The notes below the pieces were generated by a model. It was not told the DNA's origin and did not search any database. It worked only from the letters and a program-made list of their open reading frames with translations. From Unio delphinus (Eukaryota; Mollusca; Bivalvia; Unionida; Unionidae): a stretch of DNA of 64,000 nucleotides. Position 1 is the first letter of the stretch. Every line of letters starts with the position of its first letter. Shown here piece by piece: positions 31,716 through 44,925 of the stretch. The stretch lies in the NCBI GenBank assembly GCA_029339505.1, contig JAQISU010000155.1, forward strand, positions 20,588,001 through 20,652,000, written 5' to 3'. The position numbers were made by a program, and so were the translations under genes.

Positions 31716-33155
31716 AACCTGTCTTGAAAGACAACTGATTCTGCCAAAACATATTGGTCACTCATGACAGGTGGTCTCTCATAACAGATCATAGCACTAT
31801 AAAATCAATAAATCTGTACATGGAGAATCTGATCATTCATCATTCCAAGCAGCGGACACAGAGCAGGAAGGACCGGTCTCCACTAGGCTGACGGCGACTC
31901 AGCGACCACAGATAAATGAAGTCCATAGGCGTGACAACAAAAAGAATAAACTCACCCATAGGAACTTCAAGGGACCTGTATGACAAATTATAGCTCTACA
32001 GAAAAAAACCACTGCGAGTACAGCGAGACGCCAAAACAGACAACATGGAGAAATAATTCTACGACTGGACTGGCACATAGGAAAATGGCGACTGCAACGT
32101 GGCACCAATATGGCGGTCTACACAAGAGGCCAGAAGGCGTCACTACTGTGAAGACTTAAATAGAGGGACTACGGAACAGCACCACCTGAATAACACGCCA
32201 GGAGCCCTAGAATATAAGAAAGCAGAATGGGCAAATACCATACTGCGGTAGCTTGGACTAGTAGCGCCCATGAGTAACTCTGGAGCAGGGAACGACAAGC
32301 TACACCCCGGTGCCCGCCTGCGCAAAGGAAATGATAATTTTCATATTTGCCGTCACTTGCTTGAATAATAGGGGACTCATTTGGCTTAGAGTACCCCTCT
32401 TTGACTAACTATTTGGCCCTGAAAAGACTAATTTGACTTTTTTAGGCATTGCCTTCAATAAATTTATAACCGAAAACCCCTACCATTGACTACACTACTA
32501 TGTGTCGCTTAGGCACTTTAATTTAAATACAATAGGGACTTTCACATGTACACTTTTATACTAGTCCCTATTTTTTATAGGATGATAATTAATATTATAT
32601 AACTCATTTATTTGGTTAATTGCACAGGTGGCTTACACATTATTGGTTGTTAGGTTGTCCATTAGTATAACTGGACTGAATTTGATAAAAAGAGCATGCT
32701 TGGCTCTTCGCACCACTGCTTCCCGCTGCAGTAATTTCTCGTGCTTGCACGACCTTACTATGCAGACAAAGGCGATATGAGTTAAACTATTTTACTCTCG
32801 CTTTGCTTTACTGCTATTGCAGATTGGATAGGCAAACAGAATACTGATTGGGTGGGTGTGTGTAGGTTCTATTCCTACCCACCCTACGGCCTTACATTCA
32901 CCCAGAGGCAGTTCAAAAATTGTCCCGTGGTGACGGCCAAATTAAATAAGTGGTCCTTTGATCACATAAACGCCTAGTGGGTGCACGGCACAATTCCCAC
33001 CCACAGGATAATTAAATAACTCCTTTTAGGAGATAAAACAGTGCTAAGAGCCTCATGGACGAAGCACTTAAAGCCCATAATTCAATTCAATTCATGGAGA
33101 ATCTGGTCTCTCAAGACAGTTGGTCTCTCAAAGTAGTGATATCTCAAGACAGGTT
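31716..33155. mobile_element. MITE with AACCTGTCTTGA ends, carrying a nested retroposon
   Basis: AACCTGTCTTGA (31716-31727) and its exact complement (33144-33155) bound the element. Its original length was about 175 bases before insertion of the 1.26 kb retroposon at 31832-33092. Confidence 0.7.
31832..33092 (+). mobile_element. Retroposon with 13-bp target duplication and ATTCA tail
   Basis: CATGGAGAATCTG is present at 31819-31831 and 33093-33105. The insert ends in ATTCAATTCAATT, a short tandem tail typical of LINE-type retroposons, so the 3' end is at the right. It is more GC-rich than its surroundings. I find no intact coding; the minus-strand frames at 31899-32325 are unrecognised. It may be a 5'-truncated LINE or a large SINE-like element. 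Confidence 0.75.
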
Positions 33156-36100
33156 TTACTGTATTTGAATTGGAGGGGTTGCTTTGAAAACTCCTTAAAT
33201 ATTGAAAAGAGTTTGTTTTTGTCTGTGTTTTTAAACTTGAATATGTACCAGAACCTCATGTTCCGATGGAATACAATGTTAAAAGTAGATGGAAGATATC
33301 TCTTTTTTAAATTCAGAATTTGTGTTTTACACATATATTTTAAAAAATTAATGAACAAATAGAAAAGAATTTTGATAAAATTTTGTGGATCACTTAACAT
33401 GAACAGTGTACATGTAACACAGACAGAGCAGCACCTCTTTGCTAAAGTCCAATTTCAGTACCAAAACATACTGATTCAGATGTTTTTGGAGTCCTTGAAG
33501 GATTTTTGCAAAGTTTTTTTGAAAATTTACTCTTTTGGGTCTTATTGAAGAATTGAAACAAGAATTAAGCACTTTTGAAAAGGTTAGTGACTGAAGTATA
33601 TTTACAGTAGGCTTCATGTATGTCTAGGAATTTAGCTCACAGTTAGTTGGTTGAATGGGGGTCAAGATGAGCAACTTAATGCTGTAGTGAAAAATAGTAT
33701 AGTAAATTTCATCATCTCAGTAAAGGTATGTCTTCGTTATTGTAAAGATTTGCTCTTTTTCTGCACACATACCATTGACATGCCAGCCAAAGCTTTACAG
33801 CCTGTTCAAAGTATTCATGCAAATTTACTTGTGTGGGATCTGCGTAGCAAGTCACAGTGATAAAATTTTGGTTTGCTGCTATGACCAGATAAGACTTATG
33901 GAGGGAGTCAAAACAGTTATTTTGTTAAAATGACTATTTTGTTGCATATTGGGTTGAAAAATAAGACCGTCTTTGGAAAATGATTAGCTTGCCTACTGTA
34001 TATGAAATAGAGGGAAGCTGTTGTACTGCCTGTAATGTCAGTATCTGCATATTTAAGATTAAGTACACAAAGCCACACTGCCTTTGAACCAGTCTTGCTT
34101 CCTAGCCTCCCTGGGAAGTAGACTAAAGAAGCGTACATCATACATGTTTATTATTTGTACATTCATCATTTTTTTTAATCATGCTTATGTGTTTGAATTT
34201 GGGTCAGGTGTTACGGCTATTGGATTTAATTTATTTATTTTTAAATGTTAAATCCAAATTTGTCATTTTGCCTTTAAAATGAATTGATTGGGAAATTTTT
34301 TCTAGAAAGTTCAGGCTGACCATTCTCTAATTGTAAACAAGTTTTGACCTTGGCCTGGTTACCTCTTTATCTGACCTTGCTTCAGATTGATAAACAGGCC
34401 TCTAAAACTATTGGTTAATTTCAAGGACAACATTTTTATTTTTAGTTCTTAGGGGTAGTAAATATCTAGAGTACGTGATTCTTAGTGAAGGCAGTCTCTT
34501 TCTGTGACCTTCCATGAACCTCTATCAATTTCTAGAAAATCACGAGATCACTTGTTTACTTAAGAAAAACAAGTATAAGAACTGTTGTTTGGGATAGAAC
34601 AAATCAGTAGAATCTCTGGGCTTAAAGTTATTAGTTGTGTATTCATATTTGAGTTATAATTATCTTGTTCTGGACTTTGTGTCAATTCATTGAAGAAAGA
34701 AGATTTATTTATCTATTTGGAGGAGAAAACGTGCTCATAATTCATTTGGATGATATTAAAACAAGAACTGCATCACGTGACATTGTCAGCCATTTTGGAT
34801 TACATCGTCAAGATTCGAACCTGGAACTATTAGAACATTTATTTATCAGGACTTGCAATTCCATTAGTGGATTTTTTTTTGTGAATTCTATATTTGTTGG
34901 ATTTGATTCTCTAAAACCGTAAGTTTATTTATTTTATTAAATAATTGTATTTAATAAATTCATTGTTCAAGTTATACAAGCTTGTTAGTTTTCCCTCTTT
35001 CTGTGTTGCTGCTTATTCGAGCCTAAGCACGTAACACAGGTATTTTGTACTTTGTATACTTACTACAATACCTGTAATCATTAAACTTTTTAGGGACTGC
35101 ATCTTGACAAGTACATTTACTATATCTTCATCACAAAAGTAGGTAGCTGTAATCTGAAGTTTGTTTCCTCAGTCTCTGGCCATGTTTGAACAATGGAACT
35201 AGATAATACAATGCATATCTGTTAGAACCACCTCTTCACGACAAAGAAGTACAATGTACACTTCATTTCACATTTTGCTGACTTAGATTAAGTTTTCATA
35301 TTTAGCTCATGGCCATTGGTTTGTTGGCACCTTGTATAAATGTATGTTATACCTAAAATCATAACACTTGGTGAGTACATGCATTTTGATGAGTACTAAA
35401 TCCTCACAACTTAGATAGGTCACTATAACTTTATTTCATGTTTCACTGGCTTGAGCTCTATTTTGTTGTAACTGTTCATGCTATAATTAAACTTAAACAA
35501 TTGTTACATTTCTGCAGCAATGGTACAATAGTGTCACAGTGACCTAAATTTCACATTTTAGTTAGTCAAAAAAAAAATCTCATTTGGCTCTTGACCACAT
35601 AAGGTTTTTGCTTGCTCTGCACATACTAACCTATTTAATCATAAACGTTGGTTTGTGGATGCATCTCTTTGCATAAATGGGTCATCATGGCTCATTTTGT
35701 TTGCTTTACTGATGTAGGTCAATTATTTTGCTTGATATTCTTTGTACGGGCACTGTTCATACAGGAATAGTGGAATTGGTTATCACATGCATCTATGTTA
35801 GTATCAAATGACACCCTTACAACAAAAGTTCATTGTGACCTCAATTCAACCTTGTACTGGTTTAGGTGTAGATCTTGTTGAGCTCATTACCCAGAGTTTA
35901 TGACATACTGCATGCATGCTATCCTACCTAGAATCATACAACTTGATGAGGGGATGCAGCTTGAAAAGTACTTCATCCTTATCAGCAACCTATATTTTAT
36001 GCTTCATTGTTTTTGCAAAAATGTATTCTGTTTTCAGCATATGTTTGACTAATAAAACTTGATAATTGGATACATTGCTGGTGGTACTAAACCCTTATGA

Positions 36101-37619
36101 CTATAAAAGGTCACTGTGACCCACATTTATTATTTACTTATATAGGTTAAGTATTGGTGTTTTGCTTATGACCACTTAGATTTTTCTTTGCTGTATACAT
36201 CATAACCTAACACAATCTCTTTGCTCTTTCTGACTTGCTTAGTTGGAAGTAGGAATAAACATGTTTATTCAGTCTCTGCATTGCACAGTAGGATATGAAT
36301 CAGAAGGAATGATTGCATATATTTCATGATTGTATAACCACTCCAAGGTTACTCATGGCATCTACCATATTTTTCGGTCTATAGGTCTATGCAGAGTATA
36401 AGTCATACTCACTTATTTTAAAAAAATTCCATTCTTCACCCATATATAAGTCAATTCAGAGTATAAGACGAAGCCAGGTCAATAACTTGGCTTTGTATTT
36501 TACACTTGTAACTTCCGGTTTTATGAATATTAATGGTATCACTGTATGATATTCCATATTACTGGCATTTATGAAATTGCATCACCGATGCTAACATGCT
36601 TGTGATTTTACTCCTTCTATTCTAATTGAGAAAATGATGATTATGAGTTCACTTAATCATCTCCAAAATCTGAAAATCCCTTGAAGTCCTCGTCTTCCAT
36701 ACAGGAATGAAAAATGCAGGCTATCTCAGGGCTCAAATCATTGTAATAATTCTCATTATCGTCTGTCTTCATTTCATTCAATGAAATGCGGCGTGTTGTG
36801 TCAAGACATATTCTTCTAATTTATCTTCAATATTAATCCATCATGCTTTGCAGCCATGATTTGCTTTCTTTGGGGTTCTTTTGTAGCGCATAATGCAACC
36901 TTAGCTTTATGTCAATCCCAGTCACATTTTTCACTGACACCATATTTCCTGTGAGTAGCTATATGTCTCACCTTTCTCTTCTGCAAACTTTACAACTTCC
37001 AGTTTAAAGGTTGCTGTTTAAGACTTGCATGATTTGAAGGGAGGCATTGTGAGATAAGTTGTATGATTTGTATGGGGATATTTATATGAATGATTATAAC
37101 TGAAAAGATTGATCAAAATGTACTGAACTCATTAAAATGTGTCAGTACTATAGCAAATAAAACAATGCCTATGGCTAAATTCATTATTTACATCCAGAGA
37201 AGGGAGTGGGCATCATTTCCTGTGGTTCTTAATCCACTTGATATTAAGAATGGGTAGAGTAAATGATGTGGATTAATGATAGAAAGCAATGGGATACCAG
37301 CAATACAGTAACCAGTATCGGTAGCCAAACAATTGTGGCAACTGGCTTTGGTTGTTGCTGGAAACCAAAAACCAATATATCAACTACAGGTATAATCAGA
37401 AAGAGACACTGAAACAACAGCTGGTTAAGAATGAATATAGGTGATGTGTTGACATACAATTTGCTTTAAACTGAAAATGCAAAACTAATAATGGATCATT
37501 GATAATATATGAGTAGTAATTTTTCAATATCAGGTTTTAGCTTAGTTTAAACCTTATTTATTTAAGAAACTTTGTCAAATACAATTATAAACATGATTTG
37601 GAGGATTCAGTAGAAAGAA
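33156..37619. other. No gene recognised; old repeats only
   Basis: Includes the 170-bp tandem repeat and a MITE fragment at about 36370-36545 (ATAAGTC...AGTATAAGACGAAGCCAGGTCAATAACTTGG) that is the reverse complement of part of 39510-39590. Frames at 33120-33860 and 34665-34922 lack recognised similarity. Confidence 0.5.
35079..36120. repeat. Old tandem repeat, about 170-bp units
   Basis: At least five diverged units share AATCATAA-ACTTG, then GTGGATGCAT-TT, TGAGTACTAAA or TACTTCATCC, and GGTCACTGTGACC. Divergence is high. Confidence 0.55.
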
Positions 37620-37954
37620 TACCGTATTTTCGCGCATATATCCCGCGGGTTATACCAGATTTTACAAACCCCGCAAGGGGGGTGCGGGTTATATAAGGGT
37701 GCGGGCTATATCACAATTTTTTTACACATAATGATATTTCAACATATTGTTTAAAAAACGTAACTACATAACATATATTGGTCTAGTTTTGTTTTGCTAG
37801 GGTTGGATATTATGGCTACTACGGTGACTTTACAACAACTTACGGTATCGGGACCAAATCAGCATTTCGGGATAAAAACTTAAAATTTCGTATCCGTCAC
37901 GTTTTCATAATCAATATTTTCTGTTTTCAATCGAAATAACTACGGTACCTAATT

Positions 37955-38227
37955 TTACCGCTGGGCCACGATCCACTGTTTCAGGTCAGCTTCAAGGTGT
38001 TTTTCCTGACTTTTATTGAGCAAAGGTCGTCGGCTTACTTTGATGATGGCGCCGCTAAAGGCTCCAGTTGAAGGGTGAAACAAATACCTGTTTGTTATTG
38101 CTGCGGCAACTTCAGATAATTGTAGAACATTGAAACAGATTTGTTTTATTTGTTTAGTATATATCAGTGCTTCAAAGGTAATCAGTTCTCTTTGAAGTGT
38201 CAGCAAACGTATTTTTTCTTCTTCCAT
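37955..38227 (-). CDS. Unrecognised frame inside the TIR transposon
   Basis: A 90-codon open frame, charged and helical at the N-terminus (MEEEKIRLL...), with a Ser/Lys-rich end. It is co-oriented with the 38313-38621 frame. A DNA-binding or transposase remnant is possible, but no motif supports it. Alternatively the element carries captured host sequence. Confidence 0.25.
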   Translation of the reverse strand: MEEEKIRLLTLQRELITFEALIYTKQIKQICFNVLQLSEVAAAITNRYLFHPSTGAFSGAIIKVSRRPLLNKSQEKHLEADLKQWIVAQR

Positions 38228-38312
38228 CTGGTATTTGTTTTTAAATTAGTGTCATCTGCTTGACTGTACCCATTTTACGTTTCCGCCTTCTGCGGATTCG
38301 GATTTTGACTAG

Positions 38313-38621
38313 TCAGTTGCATAAAGTAATAAGGCCAGATATCATCATTAGCGGATTATGATATAACAGTGCACTGTTAGTGTGGTTTGCCAGTATGAGA
38401 CAAGGACTTGTTATTTTAACAATATATTCCAGTACATTGTTTCCTGTTATGGTGCCTTTGATTTTCTCTACTCCAAACGCAAGACTGTATATACGGTTTT
38501 TATCAGCCAAAATTGGTGTCGCCACAAATATCACCAGATGGTATATTTTGTCACCAAAACGGAAAACAGAATCGCAGTTTGCTACATCAGCGAAGCCCCG
38601 TGATCCTGTAATTGATTTCAT
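38313..38621 (-). CDS. Unrecognised frame inside the TIR transposon
   Basis: A 102-codon open frame, largely hydrophobic beta-type in the middle (residues 30-75). Its C-terminal end resembles no transposase I know. It lies about 85 bases upstream of the second frame on the same strand, so the two could be exons or broken parts of one gene. Confidence 0.25.
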   Translation of the reverse strand: MKSITGSRGFADVANCDSVFRFGDKIYHLVIFVATPILADKNRIYSLAFGVEKIKGTITGNNVLEYIVKITSPCLILANHTNSALLYHNPLMMISGLITLCN

Positions 38622-39203
38622 TTCCGATTGTAGCTATATAAATATATCTATGGTTGCGGGTTATACAAAGGTGCGGGTTATGCCAACGATTTTTTACACA
38701 AAACCCCAAAACCCGCGGGCTATATGAGGGTGCGGATTATCTGCGTGTGCGGGATATATGCGCGAAAATACGGTAATCTATGGTATTTTAGAACACTTGA
38801 GTTAATATGGATTACATCCCTTTGTAGGATCAATTAGATCAATGAAAAAGCTATGCCATTAATCACTCGTGTGTGTCCAACAATATACTGGAAAATCAAA
38901 TATCAATAAAATGAATGAATAAAACAAAATTATTTCATATCTTTTTTTATAGGAACAATCAAAGTAGTACAGTACACTATAGAGTTGATACGTACATGTG
39001 CTATGCAACCGGGCAATTTTTTTTTACCGGTAATTTTTTCCTTTAATTTCATGTTTGAGAAATAAGAAAAATATACGCAGAATGCAAACTAAATAATGAC
39101 AAAACATAGAAATATAAATGCAGTCATATTAGTTTACAACAAATTATTGACATAGTAATTTAACAAGAATTTTTTACTTATATGTGTACTGTTTTCAATT
39201 ACT

Positions 39204-39600
39204 GTATTTTCCGGCCTATAAGTCGATACTTTTTTACTTGAAAGTTAGGGCTTCGAATTATACTCCGAATCAACTTATATATGGATTGTATCATTGAAAG
39301 TCGATACAAGTTACGTTCATAACTACAGGTAATAAAATGATTTACAACATGGATGTAATTTCAGTTATTATAAAAGAAGCATGGACTGTTTATTCAGCTG
39401 TGTCAATTGATAAAAGAATATAGCAGTGATTTGTTCAGAAGTAAAATCACAAGCATGTTAGCATTGGTAATGCAATTTCACGATTGCCGAACAATACCAT
39501 TACTAGTGTAAAATATGAAGCCAAGATATTGACCTGGCCTCGTCTTATACTCCAAATCGACTTGTATATGGAATTTCTCAGCAAATCAGTTTTATATATG
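39204..39600. mobile_element. MITE-like element with TGTATTTTCCGG end
   Basis: The left end CTGTATTTTCCGGCCTATAAGTCGA is of the pogo/Tc1-like type. The right part (GAAGCCAAGATATTGACCTGG) is shared in reverse with 36450-36510. Confidence 0.45.
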
Positions 39601-39954
39601 ACATTAATCGCTCGTGAGAATTGGTGACCGTGACCTTACTATATGTGAAAATGTGAATAAATAGGTTTGTACTGCACAAGCAAGAAAACTTAATGGTGCA
39701 TTCATTAATTGCTTTGTATGCTAGTTATCTAAGCTTAATTATAACAATTTTTGTAGCTTTCAAAGCAATCTTTGTCTGTCAGTGTCATTGCATCAAATGC
39801 TATGTAAAATGCAATATTGTTTCCTTTTAAAAAATGTTACACACTTATCTGTTACTGTTTATGCATTGTGGTCTGGTACATTATTAGCAAAGCCTTCTGG
39901 CATAGTTTGTGTCAAAACATATATTGCATTGTACAATATACCTATATCATTTAC

Positions 39955-40230
39955 CAGGTCCATATCAGATGCAGGAGGTCATGAGTTCAAACCCTGGCCA
40001 AGTCATACCAAAGATTTATAAAAATGGTACTTCGGATGCCTTTTGTGGCACTCAGCATTAAGAGGCTAGTGTTAGGACTGGTCATCTTGTTGTCAGGATA
40101 ATGTGACTGGTTGAGACATCATACTACATATCTGAGGATGATGCCCCAATGCAGCACTATAAACTACCACACTGTAAACATCATAGCGATATTACTGAAA
40201 AATCATTAAAGCAATGTTCAAACCACAAAT
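39955..40230 (+). mobile_element. tRNA-headed SINE, family 1
   Basis: Forward copy with GAGTTCAAACCCTGG (B box) and the body CTCAGCATTAAGAGGCTAGTGTTAGGACTGG-type segment. The head is degraded at its 5' end. Confidence 0.8.
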
Positions 40231-40261
40231 TACACACACAATCATACACACACACACTCTT

Positions 40262-40375
40262 TGCTTCTTAAAAATAATAATGAGGACTTTGTATAGTGCC
40301 TAATCTTAAAGCTCTAAATGCTTTACAACATATATAATAAAATGGCTACAAAAAAAATAAAATAAAAAATGTAAA
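40262..40375. repeat. AAT tract with the dispersed flank of 24120
   Basis: AATAATAATGAGGACTTTGTATAG then AATGCTTTACAACATATATAAT matches the flank at 24202-24260. Confidence 0.7.
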
Positions 40376-41109
40376 ATGTAGAAGTTTAAATAGTTTTTGC
40401 TAGCATTTTGTTCATTAAATAGATTGAATAAAAGTGACACTTTTCTTGCAATGTGAAAGGCACCTGCTGATGAACAAAATTTGTATGACTGTTTCATTTT
40501 ATTTCGATTTTAGACTCTTTGTAAGAATCACCTGCCCATAAAGATCAAATGTTTGTCATTACAGGACTCAATGTATTGTCAGTAATTAGAATTGCATTGA
40601 TAATATTTCAAGAATACACTTAATGAGCAGTACTAACATTTTTGATCATTACTTCAGTGATTAAAATTCTTGTCTTGATATTGTCATAAGAACAAAAGTT
40701 TTCTCTACTAAAAATTAAAAGGCAAAAATTATGGCATTGTTTCCTTTTAATCTCATTTTTTGTGTCAGAGACCACCAGGGTTTTAATTTAACCCCCGTTT
40801 TGTCAAAAAAGGGATTTTGCCTCACACTCTTGCAACCCTAGGGAAAAACTGAATTGTAATTTGTATGCATTGGTGGTGTGTGGAAACTTATAGTGCTTAG
40901 AGTATGTGAAAAATTAGGGGCTATAAAAAATGTAGTATATGAAAAGTTACTTTATTCAAATTTAGATTATGTCAGACATTAGAGTATACCATACATCAGA
41001 TCAGAAGAACTTATGGAATAGACTGTGGTCCATTTGTTATCACTAATCATCCCAAATTCCATGGATAATGGGTATGAAATTATGTATTCATCCCCATAGT
41101 AAGTTTGGC

Positions 41110-41340
41110 CCAAAAATGAAAAAGGTACAGTTTAGACATCTAATATGGCTGTCTTGAAAAATTCAATCTGACATCCATTATGGCCACTACAGCAGCCGTC
41201 TTGAAAATTGTTGGCCCTAAATGAAAATGGTGCCAAACTGATATTAACTATTTTTGCCACAGCAGCTATCTTTTAACCTTGTTATTTTACTCCTTCCCGA
41301 ATGTAAAGTCATATTGATATGAAGTTTTCACCATTAATAT
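41110..41340. repeat. Family T repeat units
   Basis: Units with AATATGGC, GTCTTGAAAA, TCCATTATGGCCACTAC and TCATATTGATATGAAGTTTTCACC, matching 28360-29110. Confidence 0.6.
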
Positions 41341-41343
41341 TGC

Positions 41344-41666
41344 TCCAGTGGCCTAGTGGCTGGAGAATCCACCGCAGGAGCAGGAGGTCCTGGGTTCAAT
41401 CCCCGGCTGAGTCATACCAAAGGCTTACAAAAATGGTACTAACAGCTGCCTTGATTGGCACTCAGCATTAAGATGTTAGTGTTAGGACTGGCCGGCCTGG
41501 TGCCAGGATAATGTGACCGGGTGGTACATAATGCTACATGTCTGCGGCATGATGCCCCAGTGCTAGACATCACAATAAACTGACTCACTGCAGACATCAT
41601 TGCGATATAACAGAAAATTTTCTAAATCTATGTTAAAAATCTTAATCAAACAAACAAACAAACCAT
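41344..41666 (+). mobile_element. tRNA-headed SINE, family 1 (most complete copy)
   Basis: The head has GTGGCCTAGTGGCTGGAG and GGGTTCAATCCCCGG. The full body follows, ending at a (CAAA)n tail (CAAACAAACAAACAAACC). It inserted into a family T repeat, which resumes on the far side. Confidence 0.92.
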
Positions 41667-41689
41667 TAGCCTTATTATGATGCTAAGTT

Positions 41690-41885
41690 GGTCCTAAAAT
41701 GAGAATGGTACCAATTTAATGACCATCATGACCAAAATAGTGGTCATCTTGAAAATTTTGTTTTTGCTATATCCCCTGTAGGAATGGTTATATCAACAGG
41801 GTATTTTACTAAAAGATGTCTTTTGATGTCAATTTGGTCTTTAAAAATCATTGCTGCTCCTAAATAGAGAGTTGTTTCAACATAG
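41690..41885. repeat. Family T repeat units (continued)
   Basis: Second part of the repeat after the SINE: GAATGGTACCAATTTAATGACC, then GTCATCTTGAAAATTTTG and GGTTATATCAACAGGGT. Confidence 0.6.
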
Positions 41886-42235
41886 TTTTTGGCTGGTTGA
41901 TTTTGACCAGGTGGTATATATTTGAGGGGGGGGGGGGGCTAGTTGAATTTGATCAGTTGAGTAGAGTTGATTTTGCCCAGGTGGCATATAGTTGTTGGCT
42001 AAGTCATGTTGACCAGGTGGTATAGTTTTTGTTCATTTGATGTAGGCCAGTTGCATTAGTTTTTGGCTAGTTGATTTTGACCAGGTGGCATATTTTTTTC
42101 TATTTAATTTTGATCAGGTGGCATATGGATTTTTAGCTTGTTTATTTTGACCAAGTGGTATAGTTTTTAGCTTGTTAATTTTGACCAGTTGAAATCATAA
42201 TTTGGCTTTTTGGTTTGGGCCAGCTGGCATGTTGT
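41886..42235. repeat. Degenerate minisatellite (TTGATTTTGACCAGGTGGCATAT)
   Basis: About eight to ten units of 30-45 bp share TGATTTTGACCAGGTGG and a TTTTTGGCTAG spacer. A G-run lies at 41925-41938. Confidence 0.75.
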
Positions 42236-43663
42236 TTTAGAACAGTCATTTAAAAGGAATGGTTTCCATTAACATATAGGATTATTTTACAACAGTAACC
42301 AAACTTTATTTGATAAAGCAGCAGATTTAACTTTATGGTGGTGTTTAATGAGGACACTGACCATGCTGCTAATATTTTACATGTTTGACTTTTCTTGCTA
42401 CTTTACCAGTATATCCACACCATTTGAGTCCTTTATCACAGCCTTGCACCTTTACCTAGTTATGTATATACAAATCAGGATATGAGTGATACAGGTGCAT
42501 AAAGCATGCAGTTTTGGCAGATATAATGATTATAAGTATCATACTCAGGTGTTTATCATTGCTTCTTACAATGTCATGTACTAATGCCCCATCAGAATCA
42601 AAAGTTCATTCATTGAGTGTCACTCACTCTGTAGAACAGTTCATAATAATTGATATTGAAGGAACATGTATTTTTGCCCTTTTCTATCTGTCTGCATAGT
42701 ATAGTTTTGAATATTGATCAATTTTCTGCCACTGAGATGAGGTAAGGACACATTTCTACTACATTACAATATTATGAAATATTATGATTGTTCATTCTGA
42801 ACTCCTCTGTCCCTGACTAGGTAATCTATCACTTCAAGGTCATCAAGATATTTAAATCTGTTTGATTAGTTGGAGTTCATTATATATGTCCATGGCAAGT
42901 TCTTATATTGGGGCAATCCTGTGCATCTGTTATCTTTCTGATGTATATGTGTTGTATATTAATTTGTGTGTTATTAAGCATGTAAAGTTTTCTTGTGTAT
43001 CAGTTTATGAAAGGATTGATTTCCACAAAACAGTTCTTGTACATTGATGTCAGCATGGGTGTAAACATCATAGATGGTTATCCTCAGGAATTTTTCACAA
43101 GGTTAACATCAGGATTTTTTTTCAATCCAAATTCAGCACTTTAGGTCAACATCACATGGGAACCTTCATCTACCAAAACTAAAAACAGTGCAATTTAATC
43201 AATTGCACAATAGACCCAAATGAAACCCAAAACAAAACTACAAATTCTGTTGCATTAATGCATATTATCAGCAAGGTTCTGTACCACAGTCTGGGTGCAA
43301 TCTCAAAAGTTATTATATTGATTCCTTCATATTTTATTCAGTGAAGCATAGTATCCCATAATTTGCACATGATTATACATGTTGGGCATTATGACGACAC
43401 TGTGTGGTGGTTTCTTTTGTACATTCATGCATATCACAAACCTGAAAGATTATAACCTGAGTTCAAGGGACTGCATAGCCAGTGGTCACTTTATTACAGT
43501 TTAAAGGCCAAGGTGATTCTGACTGACAGATTAGCATTATGCCTGTCAGTGCCATTGATGTGTTTTTCATTTAATGAACCATTACCTGAATATAAGTATA
43601 TTTGGTTATTATTATCATAATATCAATGGAGTAATATAAGACCAGCATATAACATGCACATCA

Positions 43664-43888
43664 ATATACTGTATATATTCATGTACAAGTCAAACTGAAA
43701 ACAATAAAGATCCTGATTGACATCACATAATGCACCCTCAGATCAAGGTCTATGTTGTTTGTTCTACTGATTACTACTCTTACAAATTTCACAGACACAG
43801 AACTGCTGGCGCATTATGTGACATTAGATCTAGGTCTGTGCAGTTTGCAGTTGGACTGTACTTATAAGTGATTATATACTGTATATAA
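43664..43888. mobile_element. Palindromic MITE, family M
   Basis: Left ATACTGTATATATTCATGTAC and right TACTTATAAGTGATTATATACTGTATAT. The inner pair CACATAATGC and GCGCATTATGTG is inverted. The arms form an imperfect hairpin of about 225 bases. Confidence 0.7.
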
Positions 43889-44864
43889 AGGTCTTACAAA
43901 CTATTTTTTTACCTGGCCTTATGGTCAGCTTATTATAGTGGTATAGTCATTCATCTATCAATCATTGTGCATTCACAGTTGTTATTTATAGCTTCTTTTA
44001 ACAAACATGTACAAGATTGTTAAAGGAAAATTCCAGCATCAGAGTTAATCAGATTTCTTCACTTTATGCTGATTCATTACCCAGCATGAGTACAACTGCT
44101 AAAACTAGAGAAAAAACTTTATAGCATGTTATTATAACCCTTAATGGAATTTTACCAAATTTGATATTAAAAAATTGGTTTTAAAAAATAAAAGTCTGCT
44201 GTTTCACCTGTCAATTGCTGTAAAAACATATCTTGGTCTGATTTATAGCACAATAATATCATGTCATATCCAGTATATTTTTAGAAGAATAATTTTTTAA
44301 AAATATCTTGAGAGAAAGAAAGAAACATATTTTAGCTCAAAAGAAATAAACATCTCCCCCACCCACCCTGCCAAAGAAAAATTTAACTGCAGCAAGTATC
44401 TTTTAGTAGATAAAAATGCTATATGTATGCTAATTGTTGTACAAGTTGTAATCTAAACTAAATCAGGATGATGAAGCATACACTATATCTGATAATGTGA
44501 GAGAAAAATGTTCCAAAATAAAAGAGCCATTGATAAAAAAGGAATTTTTTTAATACTGAAGCCTACAATTTTTTAGCTGTACTATTGATATAATAGGGTG
44601 AGAAACTTTGAAAGGGGATGCAAACACCCACCCACCCAGGCAAGATATTTATCTTATGGGGTAAGTAAACATAAAACACTCAACAACTGAGAAAGTAATT
44701 AGACTTGAAATTATGTAAAATTAAGATAGAAAACAATTATGCCTCTGAAGATTGTCAGATGATTCGCAGTCTTGCAAATAAATACAAATACCTTTGCAAA
44801 TTCTCATACACTAATAAATATTGAAAAGATTAAATGAATGTTTTTTTAACTCTTCAAATGCTCT

Positions 44865-44885
44865 TATATATATATATATATATAT
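44865..44885. repeat. (AT)n tract before ACACA exon 1 acceptor
   Basis: About 20 bases of AT end 40 bases before the acceptor TGCAG at 44921-44925. Confidence 0.85.
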
Positions 44886-44925
44886 TATGCATTGATGTTT
44901 TAAATTGCAATTATCTGATTTGCAG

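Larger units (their letters stand above)
37622..38773. mobile_element. TIR DNA transposon with TA target duplication (Tc1/mariner-pogo type ends)
   Basis: Perfect terminal inverted repeats CCGTATTTTCGCGCATATAT (extending to CCCGC) at 37622-37646 and 38749-38773, flanked by TA on both sides. Sub-terminal GGGTGCGGGTTATATAAGGG units are repeated inside both ends in inverse order. Two minus-strand frames inside (38313-38621, 102 aa; 37955-38227, 90 aa) are unrecognised and lack an obvious DDE pattern. TA duplication and the ends suggest the Tc1/mariner superfamily. Confidence 0.85.
38776..44925. other. No gene recognised apart from listed repeats; region upstream of ACACA coding exon 1
   Basis: Presumably holds 5'-UTR exon(s) or promoter of the carboxylase gene or lies within its first intron, but nothing could be placed. 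Frames at 42514-43047 are isolated. Confidence 0.4.

Noticed and set aside
38380..38727. 115-codon plus-strand frame within the TIR transposon
   Set aside because: It is antisense to the longer minus-strand pair and includes the terminal repeat; probably a shadow.
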